A stretch of 64,000 bases of DNA. It comes from Actinotalea solisilvae. GTDB taxonomy: Bacteria > Actinomycetota > Actinomycetes > Actinomycetales > Cellulomonadaceae. The position numbers and the translations under genes are program-made. Below, piece after piece: positions 1 through 8,261 of the stretch (the stretch's first letter is position 1; each line of letters begins with the position of its first letter). The stretch spans positions 124,001 through 188,000 of the forward strand of contig NZ_JADDKQ010000006.1 in the NCBI RefSeq assembly GCF_016464425.1, written 5' to 3'. A model generated the notes under the pieces. That model worked only from the letters and a program-made list of their open reading frames with translations. It was not told the origin of the DNA and did not search any database.

Positions 1-197
1 CAGGAGCTCGCCCCCTGCGGGTGCTCGATGGTGCAGTCCGGTCCGGGGAACACGACCGCCTCGTGGCCGTCCTCGTAGCGGACGCGGTACGGCGGCGCGC
101 CGTCGGCGCCCTGGACGGCGACGACCTCGGCGATCTGCGGTCCCTTCCCGACCGCCCGGCTGTGGACGTGCAGGCGGTCTCCGACGTCGGCGCGCAT
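1..197 (-). CDS. DUF1918 domain protein (3' end outside window)
   Basis: A partial gene reading leftward off the window edge; about 65 codons are visible with no stop. The start ATG (195-197) has a clear GGAGG ribosome site just upstream on its strand. The visible protein begins MRADVGDRLHVHSRAVG and contains the GAPPYRVRYEDGHEAVVFPGPD block that characterises the short DUF1918 family, small beta-rich actinobacterial proteins of unknown function, usually 60-80 residues. Only a few residues at most should be missing. The family assignment is from motif recall; the role is unknown. Confidence 0.8.
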   Translation of the reverse strand, partial: MRADVGDRLHVHSRAVGKGPQIAEVVAVQGADGAPPYRVRYEDGHEAVVFPGPDCTIEHPQGASS

Positions 198-331
198 GAC
201 TTCCTCCTGGTTCCGGGCCGTCCGGTGGGCCACTCCCAGCCTGCACCCGCCCCGCCGCGCGAGGAAGGGCCGGAGGGCCACCGCGTGCGGCCAGGACGCC
301 CGGACGCGAACGTCCGTGCACCGGGACGCGA

Positions 332-1369
332 TCACGACGGCGCGGTACGCCCGGACGCTCGCACGGGCGAGGGCGACGCCACGACCTCCGCGAAGAGCCG
401 CTCGTAGTCGGCGACCATCCGCCCCGCGGAGAAGCGCGCGATCGCGTCCGCACGGCACCGCGCCCGGTCGAGCCCGCCGACGGCGCGGACCGCGTCGACC
501 GCGCCCGCGACGTCCGTCACGAGGAACCCGTCGACCCCGGGCCGCACGAGCTCGGGCAGCGAGCCCCGTGGGTGCGCGACGACGGGGGTGCCGGTCACGA
601 GGGACTCCACGACGGACAGCCCGAACGGCTCGTCGAAGTCGACGAGGTGCAGCAGCGCGAGCGCCCGGCCGAGCAGCCGCTCGCGCTCGGCCGGCCCGAC
701 CGGGCCGGCGTAGGTGACGGCGTGCCCGTCCAGGTGGGGCGCGACGGCGTCGGCGAAGTACTCCTCGTCCTGGACGATGCCCGCGACCACCAGCGGCAGG
801 CCGGCGCGACGGGCCACCTCGATCGCCGTCGCCGTCCCCTTGTCGGGGTGGATCCGGCCCAGGAAGAGCAGGTACCCGCCGTCCCCGGCGCCCGCGGCGA
901 AGCGCTCGACCTCGATGCCGTGGTGGATCGTCGCCGCGTAGCCGAGGTCCGGGTGGCGGTCGGCGTCGCTGATCGCGACGTAGTGCACGACGTCGTCGTA
1001 GGCGCGGTAGACCGGGACGATGCGCTCGGAGGAGAAGCCGTGCACGGTGGTGACCACCGGCGTCGTCGTCAGCCGGCTGAAGACGAGCGGCAGGAAGTCG
1101 AACTGGTTGCTGACGACGTCGAACTCCCCGGCGCGCTCGAAGACCGCGGCGATGTGCAGGGCCTCGAGCACCTTGGCGTCGAGCGAAAGGTCCTCCTCGT
1201 AGCCCGTCGGCGCCACGGCGTGCAGGTGCGCCGAGGTCAGCGAGTCGGCGGTCGCGAAGAGCGTCACGTCGTGGCCGCGCGCGACGAGGCCCTCGGCGAG
1301 GGTGGACGCGACCTGCTCCCACGGCCCGTAGGAGCGCGGCGGGACGCGGTGGGCGATCGAGGCGAGCAC
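332..1369 (-). CDS. Glycosyltransferase family 4 protein
   Basis: A 345-residue GT-B fold glycosyltransferase that should move a sugar from a nucleotide donor. The N-terminal half starts with the acceptor-domain pattern (IAHRVPPRSYGPWE, GHDVTLFAT); the C-terminal half has the donor site LLFLGRIHPDKG and the EPFGLSVVES motif, a normal E-x7-E pair, followed by TGTPVVAHPRGSLPE. The chosen start is GTG at 1367-1369; a GGGAGG lies about 17 nt upstream, further than ideal, so a non-standard start slightly upstream is possible. It is divergent from the GT4/GH130 operon across a 249-bp gap and may work with it. Substrate cannot be read from the sequence. Confidence 0.85.
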   Translation of the reverse strand: MLASIAHRVPPRSYGPWEQVASTLAEGLVARGHDVTLFATADSLTSAHLHAVAPTGYEEDLSLDAKVLEALHIAAVFERAGEFDVVSNQFDFLPLVFSRLTTTPVVTTVHGFSSERIVPVYRAYDDVVHYVAISDADRHPDLGYAATIHHGIEVERFAAGAGDGGYLLFLGRIHPDKGTATAIEVARRAGLPLVVAGIVQDEEYFADAVAPHLDGHAVTYAGPVGPAERERLLGRALALLHLVDFDEPFGLSVVESLVTGTPVVAHPRGSLPELVRPGVDGFLVTDVAGAVDAVRAVGGLDRARCRADAIARFSAGRMVADYERLFAEVVASPSPVRASGRTAPS

Positions 1370-1618
1370 GGCGACCCTGACGGTGACCTCCCGGTGTCCC
1401 GGTGACCGTACGCCGCCGGACGCCCGGGTGTGACCTGGTCGTCCCGATCGGTCCGGCTCTGCCCGGGCTGGACCGTTATCGCACTGTTACAGTCGGGAGT
1501 GCGGTGCGACGTGGCCCGGATCTCTCCGGCACCCTCGCCCGCCGGCCCGACCCACCCGCGGCCCACCCCCACCGTGCACGTGCGGCCCCCTGCCGCAGAC
1601 GACGTGGAAGAAGTGACC

Positions 1619-2752
1619 ATGGCCCAGCGCATCGGCATCCTGTCCACCTACCCCTCGACGCAGTGCGGCATCGCGACCTTCTGCGAGGCGCTCGCCGACC
1701 AGCTCGTCGAGGACGGGGCGGAGGTCGGCGTCGTCCGCCTGGTCGACGCCCCCGAGCCCCTGCGGCCGCCGGTGGTGCACCAGTGGCTCCCGGGCGGCGA
1801 CGCCGCCGCCGTGGCCGCGGTGCTCGACACCTACGACGTCGTCGTCGTCCAGCACGAGTACGGCATCTTCGGCGGGCCGGACGGCCAGGACGTCCTCGAC
1901 GTCGTCGCGCGCCTGCGGGTGCCCGTGATCACGGTGACCCACACCGTGCTCACCGACCCCACGCTCAACCAGCGGCGCGTGCTCGCCCGGCTCGTCGACC
2001 ACTCCGACGCGGTCGTGACGATGACGCGGACCGCCAAGGACCGGCTCGTCGCGGGCTGGCGCGTCGACCCCCGCCGCGTCTCGGTGATCCCGCACGGCGC
2101 CGTGGACAACAGGTCCGCCTCGGGCGCCCGCGCCGGACGTCCCGTCGTCCTGACGTGGGGCCTGCTCTCCGAGGGCAAGGGGATCGAGTGGGCGCTGCAC
2201 GCGCTCGCCGACCTCCGCGACCGCACCGAGCTCCCGCGGTACCGCGTGGTGGGCCAGACGCACCCCCGCGTCCGCGAGCGCGAGGGCGAGGCCTACCGCG
2301 AGGGCCTCGTCGAGCTGACCCGGCGCCTCGGCCTCACGGACAGCGTGGAGTTCGACGCGCGCTACCTCTCGGGGCCCGAGCTGCGGGAGGTCGTGCGCCA
2401 CGCCGACGTCGTGCTGCTGCCCTACGACTCGCTCGAGCAGGTCACGTCCGGCGTGCTCACCGAGGCGGTCGCGGCGGGCAAACCGGTCATCAGCACCCGG
2501 TTCCCGCACGCCGTCGAGCTGCTCGCGGACGGCGCCGGCGCGCTCGTGCCCCGGCGCGACCCCGCGGCGCTCGCCGACGCGCTCGAGCACGTGCTCACCG
2601 GGCCCGGTGTCGCTGGACGGATGGCGGCGGCGTCGCGCTCCGCCGCAGCGACGCTGCTGTGGCCCGCCGTGTCGCGCGCCTACCTCGACCTCGCCGCCTC
2701 CCTCGTGTCCGTCTCGTCCCTCGTGCGCGCCGACGTCCGCTCGGCCGTCTGA
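1619..2752 (+). CDS. Glycosyltransferase family 4 protein, first gene of GH130 operon
   Basis: A 377-residue GT4-type glycosyltransferase. It begins MAQRIGILSTYPSTQCGIATFCEAL, the usual start of the group, and has the C-terminal donor-binding pattern LLPYDSLEQVTSGVLTEAVAAGKPV. The second conserved Glu (LTEA) is present, but the first Glu of the E-x7-E pair is displaced (E-x8-E), as I recall for this subfamily. Start ATG 1619 is preceded by GGAAGAA; an in-frame GTG at 1613 is an alternative. Its stop overlaps the next start (TGATG), so the genes are translationally coupled. The neighbouring GH130 and cupin genes suggest synthesis or remodelling of a mannose-type oligosaccharide; that is inference. 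Confidence 0.85.
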   Translation: MAQRIGILSTYPSTQCGIATFCEALADQLVEDGAEVGVVRLVDAPEPLRPPVVHQWLPGGDAAAVAAVLDTYDVVVVQHEYGIFGGPDGQDVLDVVARLRVPVITVTHTVLTDPTLNQRRVLARLVDHSDAVVTMTRTAKDRLVAGWRVDPRRVSVIPHGAVDNRSASGARAGRPVVLTWGLLSEGKGIEWALHALADLRDRTELPRYRVVGQTHPRVREREGEAYREGLVELTRRLGLTDSVEFDARYLSGPELREVVRHADVVLLPYDSLEQVTSGVLTEAVAAGKPVISTRFPHAVELLADGAGALVPRRDPAALADALEHVLTGPGVAGRMAAASRSAAATLLWPAVSRAYLDLAASLVSVSSLVRADVRSAV

Positions 2753-3780
2753 TGGGCGCGCCGCGGTTCGACCACCTGCTCCACCTCACGACGGCGACCG
2801 GGCTCTGGGAGCACGCCCTCCTCACGGCCCCGCGCACCGAGCACGGGATGTGCGTGGACGACGTGGCGCGCGCCCTCGTCGTCGTCGTCCGCACGCCCGA
2901 CCCGTCACCGGCGCTGCTGGCGCTCGCGCGCACCTCCCTGGCGTTCCTGCTCGACGCGCAGGGTGAGGACGGCCGGATGCACAACCGGCGGCACGCCGAC
3001 GGCCGCTGGCTCGACGCGCAGTCCGACGGCGACCACTGGGGCCGCGCGCTGTGGGCGTTCGGCACCGCCGTCGCGCACTCGCCGGACGCGGCCGTCGTCG
3101 CCGGGGCGCGCCTCGGCGCCGCCCGGGCGGTGCGCGCCCGGTGCGAGCACCCGCGCGCCATGGCCTACGCCGCGCTCGGGGCCGTCGAGCTGCTGCGCCG
3201 GGCGCCCGACGACGCGGCGGCGCACCGCGTGCTGCACGACGCGCGGCTCGCGCTGCCCCTCTCCGCGGGCCCCGGGGCGCGGTGGCCCTGGCCGTACGAG
3301 CGGCTCACCTACGCCAACGCGGTGCTGCCCGAGGCGATGATCGCGATCGGCGCGGCGCTGCACGACGGCGACCTGCGGCACGCCGGCCTGGTGCTCCTCG
3401 GCTGGCTCGAGGACGAGCAGACGGTCGACGGGCACCTGTCCGTCGTGCCCGCCGCCGGGCGCGCGCCCGGCGACCCCCGGCCCGCCTTCGACCAGCAGCC
3501 GATCGAGGTCGTCGCCCTCGCCGAGGCCGCGCGCACCGCGTGGTCGGCCACGAGGGACCGGCGCTGGCGCGACCTCCTCGCGCGCTGCGTGGCGTGGTTC
3601 GAGGGGGACAACGACGCACGCGTGCCGCTGCGCGACGCCGCGACCGGCGGCTGCTGCGACGGCCTCGAGCGCCGCTCCGTCAACCGCAACCAGGGCGCCG
3701 AGTCCACGCTCGCGTGGCTCGCGACGGAGCAGCTCGCCCTCGCGCTCGACCGCGAGCTGGGCCCGGTCGGCCGCCGGTGA
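2752..3780 (+). CDS. Conserved glycosyltransferase-associated protein, (alpha/alpha)6-barrel-like
   Basis: A 342-residue protein that overlaps the preceding GT4 gene by 1 bp and the following GH130 gene by 4 bp. It has no signal peptide. Features seen are MCVDDVARAL near residue 35, MHNRR, DHWGRALWAFG, FDQQPIEVVALAEA and NRNQGAESTLAWL, spaced like the inner-helix motifs of six-hairpin glycosidase-like enzymes. Homologues are often labelled glycosyltransferase only because of their neighbours. The acidic and His/Asn residues in those motifs could form an active centre, but no reaction can be assigned. The fold is inferred from the Ala-rich helical pattern; gene reality is supported by coupling on both sides. 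Confidence 0.75.
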   Translation: MGAPRFDHLLHLTTATGLWEHALLTAPRTEHGMCVDDVARALVVVVRTPDPSPALLALARTSLAFLLDAQGEDGRMHNRRHADGRWLDAQSDGDHWGRALWAFGTAVAHSPDAAVVAGARLGAARAVRARCEHPRAMAYAALGAVELLRRAPDDAAAHRVLHDARLALPLSAGPGARWPWPYERLTYANAVLPEAMIAIGAALHDGDLRHAGLVLLGWLEDEQTVDGHLSVVPAAGRAPGDPRPAFDQQPIEVVALAEAARTAWSATRDRRWRDLLARCVAWFEGDNDARVPLRDAATGGCCDGLERRSVNRNQGAESTLAWLATEQLALALDRELGPVGRR

Positions 3781-5291
3781 CCCGTCCCGGCCGGGCGTGG
3801 GTCCACCGGACCGCCCACGAGCTGCGTCCCGACCCCACGCGGGTGGTGGCCCTGCCCTTCCTGCCCGGCCAGGAGCCCGCCGCCCCGGGACGCTGGCGGT
3901 CGGCGGACCTCCTGTCCCGCGTCCTCGCGCTGAGCGACGCCGAGGTGGTGGCCGAGCTCGACGCGGTGCGACGGGCGTTCACCCGCCGGCACCGGGGGCT
4001 CGAGGCGACGTGGCGCGCGCACGCCGCGCTCCTGGCGCACCGGCTCCCGGTCGGCACGCGGCTCTCGGCCGACCGCGAGCACCTCGTCGGCGCCTACTTC
4101 ACCAAGGAGTACGCCCTCCAGGGCGCGGCGGTCCTCAACCCCTCGCTCGTGGCGCACCCCGACCAGTCCGGCCTCGCGGCGGGGACCCTCCGGTTCGCCA
4201 TGACGCTGCGCGCCGTGGGGGAGGGGCACCTCTCGAGCGTCGAGTGGCGCACCGGCACGGTCGACGCCGCGGGCGCGGTCGAGCTCGACCCCGCGCCGGC
4301 CGTGGCCGTGCTGCCGACGGCGACGCCCGTGGCCTACGTCCGGGCCGACGTCGCCCGCCACCTCGAGGACCTCGGCGACGACGCCTTCGACGCCGACGAC
4401 GACGCCGTGCTCGCCACGCTGGGAGCCCGGTTCACCGTCGAGGACCTCGAGCGCTCCCTCACCCGGCTGCGCGTCCAGCGCCCCGCCGAGGGGATGGCGC
4501 GGCTCGCGGAGCGCTTCGCGCGCATCGCCGCCGGGACGTGGGCCGTCGAGTACCCGGTCGACTCGACCCTGGCCGAGCGCGTGCTCATGCCGCGCGCACC
4601 GGCGGAGAGCAACGGCATCGAGGACGTGCGGATGCTGCGGCTCGTCGGCCCGGACGGCGGGGTCACCTACGCGGGGACCTACACGGCCTACGACGGCCGC
4701 GCGATCTCGCTCCAGCTGCTCCGCAGCACCGACCTGCGCCGGTTCGACGCCGCTCCGCTCAGCGGTCCGGGCGCGCGGGACAAGGGGCTCGCGATCTTCC
4801 CCCGTCAGGTCGGCGGCCGGTTCCTCGCGATGTCCCGCGCGGACCAGGAGAGCAACGCGGTCGCGGCCTCGGACGACCTCGTGCACTGGGACAGCCCGGT
4901 GCGCGTCGAGGCTCCGGACGAGCCGTGGGGCCTCGTGCAGCTCGGCAACTGCGGGCCGCCGGTCGAGACCGAGCGCGGGTGGGTCGTGCTCACGCACGGC
5001 GTCGGACCGATGCGGACGTACAGCATCGGCGCGCTGCTCCTCGACCTCGACGACCCCACGCGGGTCCTCGGGCGGCTCCGCGAGCCGCTGCTCAGCCCCG
5101 CCGAGGACGAGCGCTCGGGCTACGTCCCCAACGCCGTCTACTCGTGCGGCGCGCTGCTGCACGGCCGCACGCTCGTGGTGCCCTACGGCTGCAGCGACTC
5201 CCGTGCGCGGATCGCGACCGTCGAGCTCGACCCCCTGCTCGACGCGCTCGCACCCGAGCGACCCGTGCGGCACCGGGCGGTGCCGCGGTGA
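3777..5291 (+). CDS. Glycoside hydrolase/phosphorylase family 130 protein
   Basis: A 504-residue protein starting at GTG 3777, inside the previous stop (GTGA). The C-terminal ~330 residues carry the five-bladed propeller motifs of GH130: NGIEDVRMLR (the IEDxR block with the catalytic Asp), DKGLAIFPRQVGGRF, ESNAVAASDDLVHW, GNCGPPVETERGW and a late VPNAVYSCGALL...VPYGCSDSRARIATV. GH130 enzymes cleave or phosphorolyse beta-mannosides. Roughly 150 N-terminal residues lie before the propeller, as in the longer GH130 members. No signal peptide, so it should act in the cytoplasm, consistent with intracellular manno-oligosaccharide turnover next to two glycosyltransferases. Phosphorylase versus hydrolase cannot be decided here. 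Confidence 0.85.
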   Translation: MTRPGRAWVHRTAHELRPDPTRVVALPFLPGQEPAAPGRWRSADLLSRVLALSDAEVVAELDAVRRAFTRRHRGLEATWRAHAALLAHRLPVGTRLSADREHLVGAYFTKEYALQGAAVLNPSLVAHPDQSGLAAGTLRFAMTLRAVGEGHLSSVEWRTGTVDAAGAVELDPAPAVAVLPTATPVAYVRADVARHLEDLGDDAFDADDDAVLATLGARFTVEDLERSLTRLRVQRPAEGMARLAERFARIAAGTWAVEYPVDSTLAERVLMPRAPAESNGIEDVRMLRLVGPDGGVTYAGTYTAYDGRAISLQLLRSTDLRRFDAAPLSGPGARDKGLAIFPRQVGGRFLAMSRADQESNAVAASDDLVHWDSPVRVEAPDEPWGLVQLGNCGPPVETERGWVVLTHGVGPMRTYSIGALLLDLDDPTRVLGRLREPLLSPAEDERSGYVPNAVYSCGALLHGRTLVVPYGCSDSRARIATVELDPLLDALAPERPVRHRAVPR

Positions 5292-5692
5292 CCGGCGAGC
5301 CGCCGGCGGCCACGTTCGCGAGGGCGTCGGTCCAGGCGAAGCCGTGGGGCCACGAGGTGATCTTCGCCGAGGGGGAGCACGGCTACGTCGGCAAGCTCAT
5401 CAGCGTGACCGCCGGCTGCTCGCTGAGCCTGCAGCACCACGTGCGCAAGGACGAGACGATCAGCGTCGTCCGGGGCGAGGCCGTCGTGGAGCACGGACCG
5501 GACCCCGACCGGCTCGAGTCCCGCACGCTCGGGCCGGGCGACGTCGTCCACCTGCCCGCCGGCGTGCTCCACCGGATCACCGCGGTGAGCGACCTGCTCT
5601 TCGCCGAGGCGTCGACCGCGGGGCCGGGGTGGCGGACCGACGTCGTGCGGGTGTCGGACAGCTACGGCCGCGCCGGGAGCACGGCGCCCTGA
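5288..5692 (+). CDS. Cupin protein, mannose-6-phosphate isomerase type II-like
   Basis: A 134-residue single-domain cupin, last gene of the GT4-GH130 operon, starting at GTG 5288 in a 4-bp overlap. It shows VQAKPWGHEVIFAE, then cupin motif 1 LSLQHHVRKDETISVVRGEAVV (two His and Glu as metal ligands) and motif 2 LGPGDVVHLPAGVLHRITA. This matches the C-terminal cupin of type II phosphomannose isomerase/GDP-mannose pyrophosphorylase without the nucleotidyltransferase half. A sugar-phosphate isomerase feeding mannose units to the upstream transferases is the simplest role, but stand-alone cupins may only bind sugars. Confidence 0.8.
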   Translation: MTGEPPAATFARASVQAKPWGHEVIFAEGEHGYVGKLISVTAGCSLSLQHHVRKDETISVVRGEAVVEHGPDPDRLESRTLGPGDVVHLPAGVLHRITAVSDLLFAEASTAGPGWRTDVVRVSDSYGRAGSTAP

Positions 5693-5706
5693 GGGCCGCG
5701 CAGGCG

Positions 5707-5712
5707 TAGGCT
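5707..5712 (+). promoter_or_regulatory. Putative -10 box (TAGGCT)
   Basis: TAGGCT lies 68 nt before the LapA-like start at 5781. No convincing -35 box is seen. A perfect GTCCCGGGAC palindrome (5720-5729) follows within the expected 5' leader. Confidence 0.45.
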
Positions 5713-5780
5713 GGGAGCAGTCCCGGGACGAAGGGCCGCCGACTGCGCGGCCCGCCACCCGGCACCTCAGGGAGGGCATC

Positions 5781-6209
5781 ATGCCCGTCCAGCGCACGTC
5801 CTCGGACGACCCGTCCGCCACCCGCGACCGCAGCGCCCCCGCCCCGGCCGTCCCCGCGGCTGCCCCGCCCCCGGGTGCGGCGCCCGGGCCCGGCGGTCGA
5901 CCCAGCCGCCTCGGCCCCGTCCGGCTCCCCGTGAGCCGCACGCGCGCGGGTGCGGCGTGGGTCGGCATCTCGCTCGGCGCTCTCGTGCTCGTGCTGCTCA
6001 TCGTGTTCATGATGCAGAACACCGAGCCCGTCGAGGTCGTGTTCCTCGGCATGCGCGGGTCGGCGCCGCTCGCCCTGACGCTCCTCATCGCGGGCGTCGG
6101 CGTGGGGCTCGTCGCGCTGGTCGTCGGCAGCCTGCGCATCGGCCAGCTGCGGCGCCGCATCGGCGCCGACCGTCGCGCGGCCGAACCCGCATCCCGCACG
6201 GCCCCCTGA
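5781..6209 (+). CDS. LapA family (DUF1049-type) inner-membrane protein
   Basis: A 142-residue protein with a Pro/Ala-rich disordered N-terminus (about residues 1-55), then two membrane helices around 58-78 (WVGISLGALVLVLLIVFM) and 97-117 separated by NTEPVEVVFLGMRG. The MQNTEPVEV block between the helices is typical of lipopolysaccharide assembly protein A-domain proteins, which in Gram-positives have no LPS role and unknown function. A strong AGGGAGG site sits 6 nt before ATG 5781. Likely monocistronic. Confidence 0.8.
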   Translation: MPVQRTSSDDPSATRDRSAPAPAVPAAAPPPGAAPGPGGRPSRLGPVRLPVSRTRAGAAWVGISLGALVLVLLIVFMMQNTEPVEVVFLGMRGSAPLALTLLIAGVGVGLVALVVGSLRIGQLRRRIGADRRAAEPASRTAP

Positions 6210-6386
6210 CCGGGCGGGCCGACAGCGTCGTCGCCCCGCCCGTACCACCCCGGTGCTCCCGAGGCGTCCTGCCCACGGGACCGTGACCGGCCGCGCGGCG
6301 GAGGTCCACCGGGTGAAGTCCGGCGGTGCTCGTGCGTGCACGCGGCGCCGAGGGGCCTCGAGTCGATGATGGTCGGCGACCGGGAC

Positions 6387-6413
6387 GAAAGTCCCGGCCC
6401 GCGCCGTCGATAA
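6387..6413 (+). promoter_or_regulatory. Putative sigma28/WhiG (FliA-type) promoter
   Basis: GAAA (6387-6390), exactly 15 nt, then GTCGATAA (6406-6413). The FliA/WhiG consensus is TAAA-N15-GCCGATAA, so 10 of 12 defined positions match with perfect spacing. The -35 element sits in the centre of a perfect dyad CCGGGAC-GAAA-GTCCCGG (6380-6397), which could also bind a regulator. The start of the peptidoglycan-binding gene follows 52 nt downstream. Confidence 0.6.
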
Positions 6414-6465
6414 GAGGTGCAGAGGCCCCGACCGCGGGCGGTCCGTCGACGGAAGGCTCCGCCGC

Positions 6466-7935
6466 ATGTCCGCACGCACGTCCCTCAGCCGCGCGGGGCA
6501 GGTCGCCGTCGCCGGCGCCGTCGTCACCGCGCTCGGCGCCGCCCCGGCCGCCGCGCTCCCCGGTGTCGCACCCGAGTTCGAGCTCGTCGGGCCCTCGGGC
6601 ACCGTCGACACCGACTCCGTCTCCCTCGCGATCGTCGACCTGCTCGGCGGCGAGGACGCGCCTGTCGAGGCGCTCGTCGAGGTCAACGGCGACGCGGCCT
6701 GGTGGTTCGACCTCAGCCAGCCCTACCCGCTCGACGGCCTCCTCGACGGCACGTACGACGTCGTCGTCACCGCGCTGGACGCCGAGGGCGACGAGGCCGC
6801 GCAGTCCCTCAGCTTCACGGTCGACACGACCGTCGACGTGGTCCCGCCGAGCGTGGCCGACCAGTCGCTCACGCTCGCGCGCGGCGCGCTGTCCTTCGAC
6901 CTCGACACGCTCGTCACCCCCGGCACGGGCGCGATCGAGTGGGTCGACCTGCTCGGGGCCGACGAGGAGCTCGGCGCGACGTACGACTGGGACACCCACG
7001 TCGTGACGTTCTCCCCGTGGGGACCCGGCACCTTCACCCTGACCTTCCAGGCCGGCGCGTGGACCGAGGGGTCCGACGGGCAGGACGAGACGTCGGGCGT
7101 CGGCACGCTCACCGTCCAGGTCGTCGCGCCGGTGATCTCGTTCGCCGCGAAGCCCGCCGCGAGCACGACGTCGACGTCGGCGCACTTCGAGATCGCCGCC
7201 GACTCGTCGGACGTCCAGGTCTCCTACGTCCTCGACCTGCCCCCGGGCGCGCAGAGCGCCAGCCCGGTGGACGTGCCCGGCACGACGATCGACCTCGCCG
7301 GCCTGGCCGTGGGCGCCCACACGATCCGCGTCGTCGTCGACAACGGCGTCACGTGGTCCGCGCTCGACCACGCGTGGGAGGTCACCGGCACCGCGACGCC
7401 CGGCACGCCGCCCGCGCCCGTCACACCGGTCGCCCCGGCCGCGCCCGCGGCGCCCGCCGCGCCGCAGGTCCTCGCGCCGACCGCCATCCCGGCGTCGGTC
7501 GTGGCCCGCGGCATCCGCTCGGGTGCGTCCGGCGAGGCCGTCGCGATCATCCAGCGCGCCGTGGGCGCCACCCCGGACGGGCTGTTCGGCAGCCGCACCC
7601 GCGCGGCCGTGATCGCCTTCCAGCGGTCGCACGGCCTGGTCCCCGACGGCATCGTCGGTCCGCTCACCTGGGCCGCGATCGTGGTGGCGGCCAACGGCGG
7701 CTCCTCCGTCGCGGCCCCCTCGGCGACGATCCCGGCGGCCCAGGTCGCCCGGGGCATCCGCCAGGGTGCGAGCGGCACGTCGGTCGCGGTGATCCAGCGC
7801 ATCGTCGGCGTGGACGCCGACGGCCGGTTCGGCCCGCGCACGAAGGCCGCGGTCCGCGCCTGGCAGGCCGCGCACGGCCTCGTCGCCGACGGCATCGTCG
7901 GCCCGATCACCTGGGCGGCGATGAACGGCCGCTGA
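6466..7935 (+). CDS. Secreted protein with two C-terminal peptidoglycan-binding domains
   Basis: A 489-residue exported protein. Residues 1-30 form a signal peptide ending in an A-x-A type site (LGAAPAAA). Residues ~35-310 look like beta-sandwich repeats with many Val/Thr/Asp strands, and ~310-340 is a Pro/Ala linker (PVTPVAPAAPAAPAAP). Two PG_binding_1 modules follow: about 345-408 (RSGASGEAVAIIQRAVG, DGLFGSRTRAAVIAFQ) and 425-489 (RQGASGTSVAVIQRIVG, DGRFGPRTKAAVRAWQ). No catalytic domain is evident, so it probably anchors to or organises the cell wall. GGAAGG lies 9 nt before ATG 6466. The upstream sigma28-like promoter hints at co-expression with motility or pilus genes elsewhere. Confidence 0.8.
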   Translation: MSARTSLSRAGQVAVAGAVVTALGAAPAAALPGVAPEFELVGPSGTVDTDSVSLAIVDLLGGEDAPVEALVEVNGDAAWWFDLSQPYPLDGLLDGTYDVVVTALDAEGDEAAQSLSFTVDTTVDVVPPSVADQSLTLARGALSFDLDTLVTPGTGAIEWVDLLGADEELGATYDWDTHVVTFSPWGPGTFTLTFQAGAWTEGSDGQDETSGVGTLTVQVVAPVISFAAKPAASTTSTSAHFEIAADSSDVQVSYVLDLPPGAQSASPVDVPGTTIDLAGLAVGAHTIRVVVDNGVTWSALDHAWEVTGTATPGTPPAPVTPVAPAAPAAPAAPQVLAPTAIPASVVARGIRSGASGEAVAIIQRAVGATPDGLFGSRTRAAVIAFQRSHGLVPDGIVGPLTWAAIVVAANGGSSVAAPSATIPAAQVARGIRQGASGTSVAVIQRIVGVDADGRFGPRTKAAVRAWQAAHGLVADGIVGPITWAAMNGR

Positions 7936-7946
7936 ACGAGGACCAC

Positions 7947-7986
7947 GACGAGGCCGCTCCCGCCTGCCGGTGGGGGCGGCCTCGTC
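7947..7986 (+). terminator. Strong stem-loop terminator
   Basis: A 15-bp stem (7947-7961 with 7972-7986; one G.T pair) and a 10-nt loop begin 11 nt after the stop at 7935. There is no T-tract, as is common in GC-rich actinobacteria. It separates the peptidoglycan-binding gene from the caspase operon. Confidence 0.7.
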
Positions 7987-8193
7987 GCGCCCCGCGCGGC
8001 GGCGCGGGTGGCCGTGCGACGGCCTGTCGAGCATCCGTGCAGACCGGCCGTGTCGAGATCGGGGGGCTACGCGCCGATGTTCGGACGCGAGCATCCGGAC
8101 GAGGGGGCGGCGCTGTCGGCGGGTGAGCGGGTGGACAAAGGGGGCAATTCACCCGGCCTCCGCCCTTCCCTGGCGACCGCGCCGCGCGCCACA

Positions 8194-8211
8194 GTGTGAC
8201 TGGGCTCACAC
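8194..8211 (+). promoter_or_regulatory. Perfect Crp-type palindrome TGTGA-N6-TCACA
   Basis: GTGTGACTGGGCTCACAC is a perfect dyad with 6-bp arms and a 6-bp centre, containing the exact Crp/GlxR half-sites TGTGA and TCACA. Its right edge is 50 bp before the caspase start at 8262, where a bound cAMP-receptor-type protein could repress or activate. Apart from this and the upstream terminator, I see no other feature in the 326-bp gap 7936-8261, and no clear -35/-10 pair. Confidence 0.55.
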
Positions 8212-8261
8212 CGGCGCCGACGGCGGCGTCGGGCGAGCCCCCGGGAGCTCTGGGGGCTGGG

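Noticed and set aside
6300..6420. c-di-GMP or other riboswitch upstream of the peptidoglycan-binding gene
   Set aside because: The CCGGGAC-GAAA-GTCCCGG hairpin resembles part of GEMM RNAs, but the other conserved elements are missing and a promoter explains the conserved-looking bases better.
8196..8261. Upstream GTG start for the caspase gene
   Set aside because: It lies inside the perfect Crp-type palindrome and lacks a ribosome site, while ATG 8262 has one and gives the expected caspase N-terminus.
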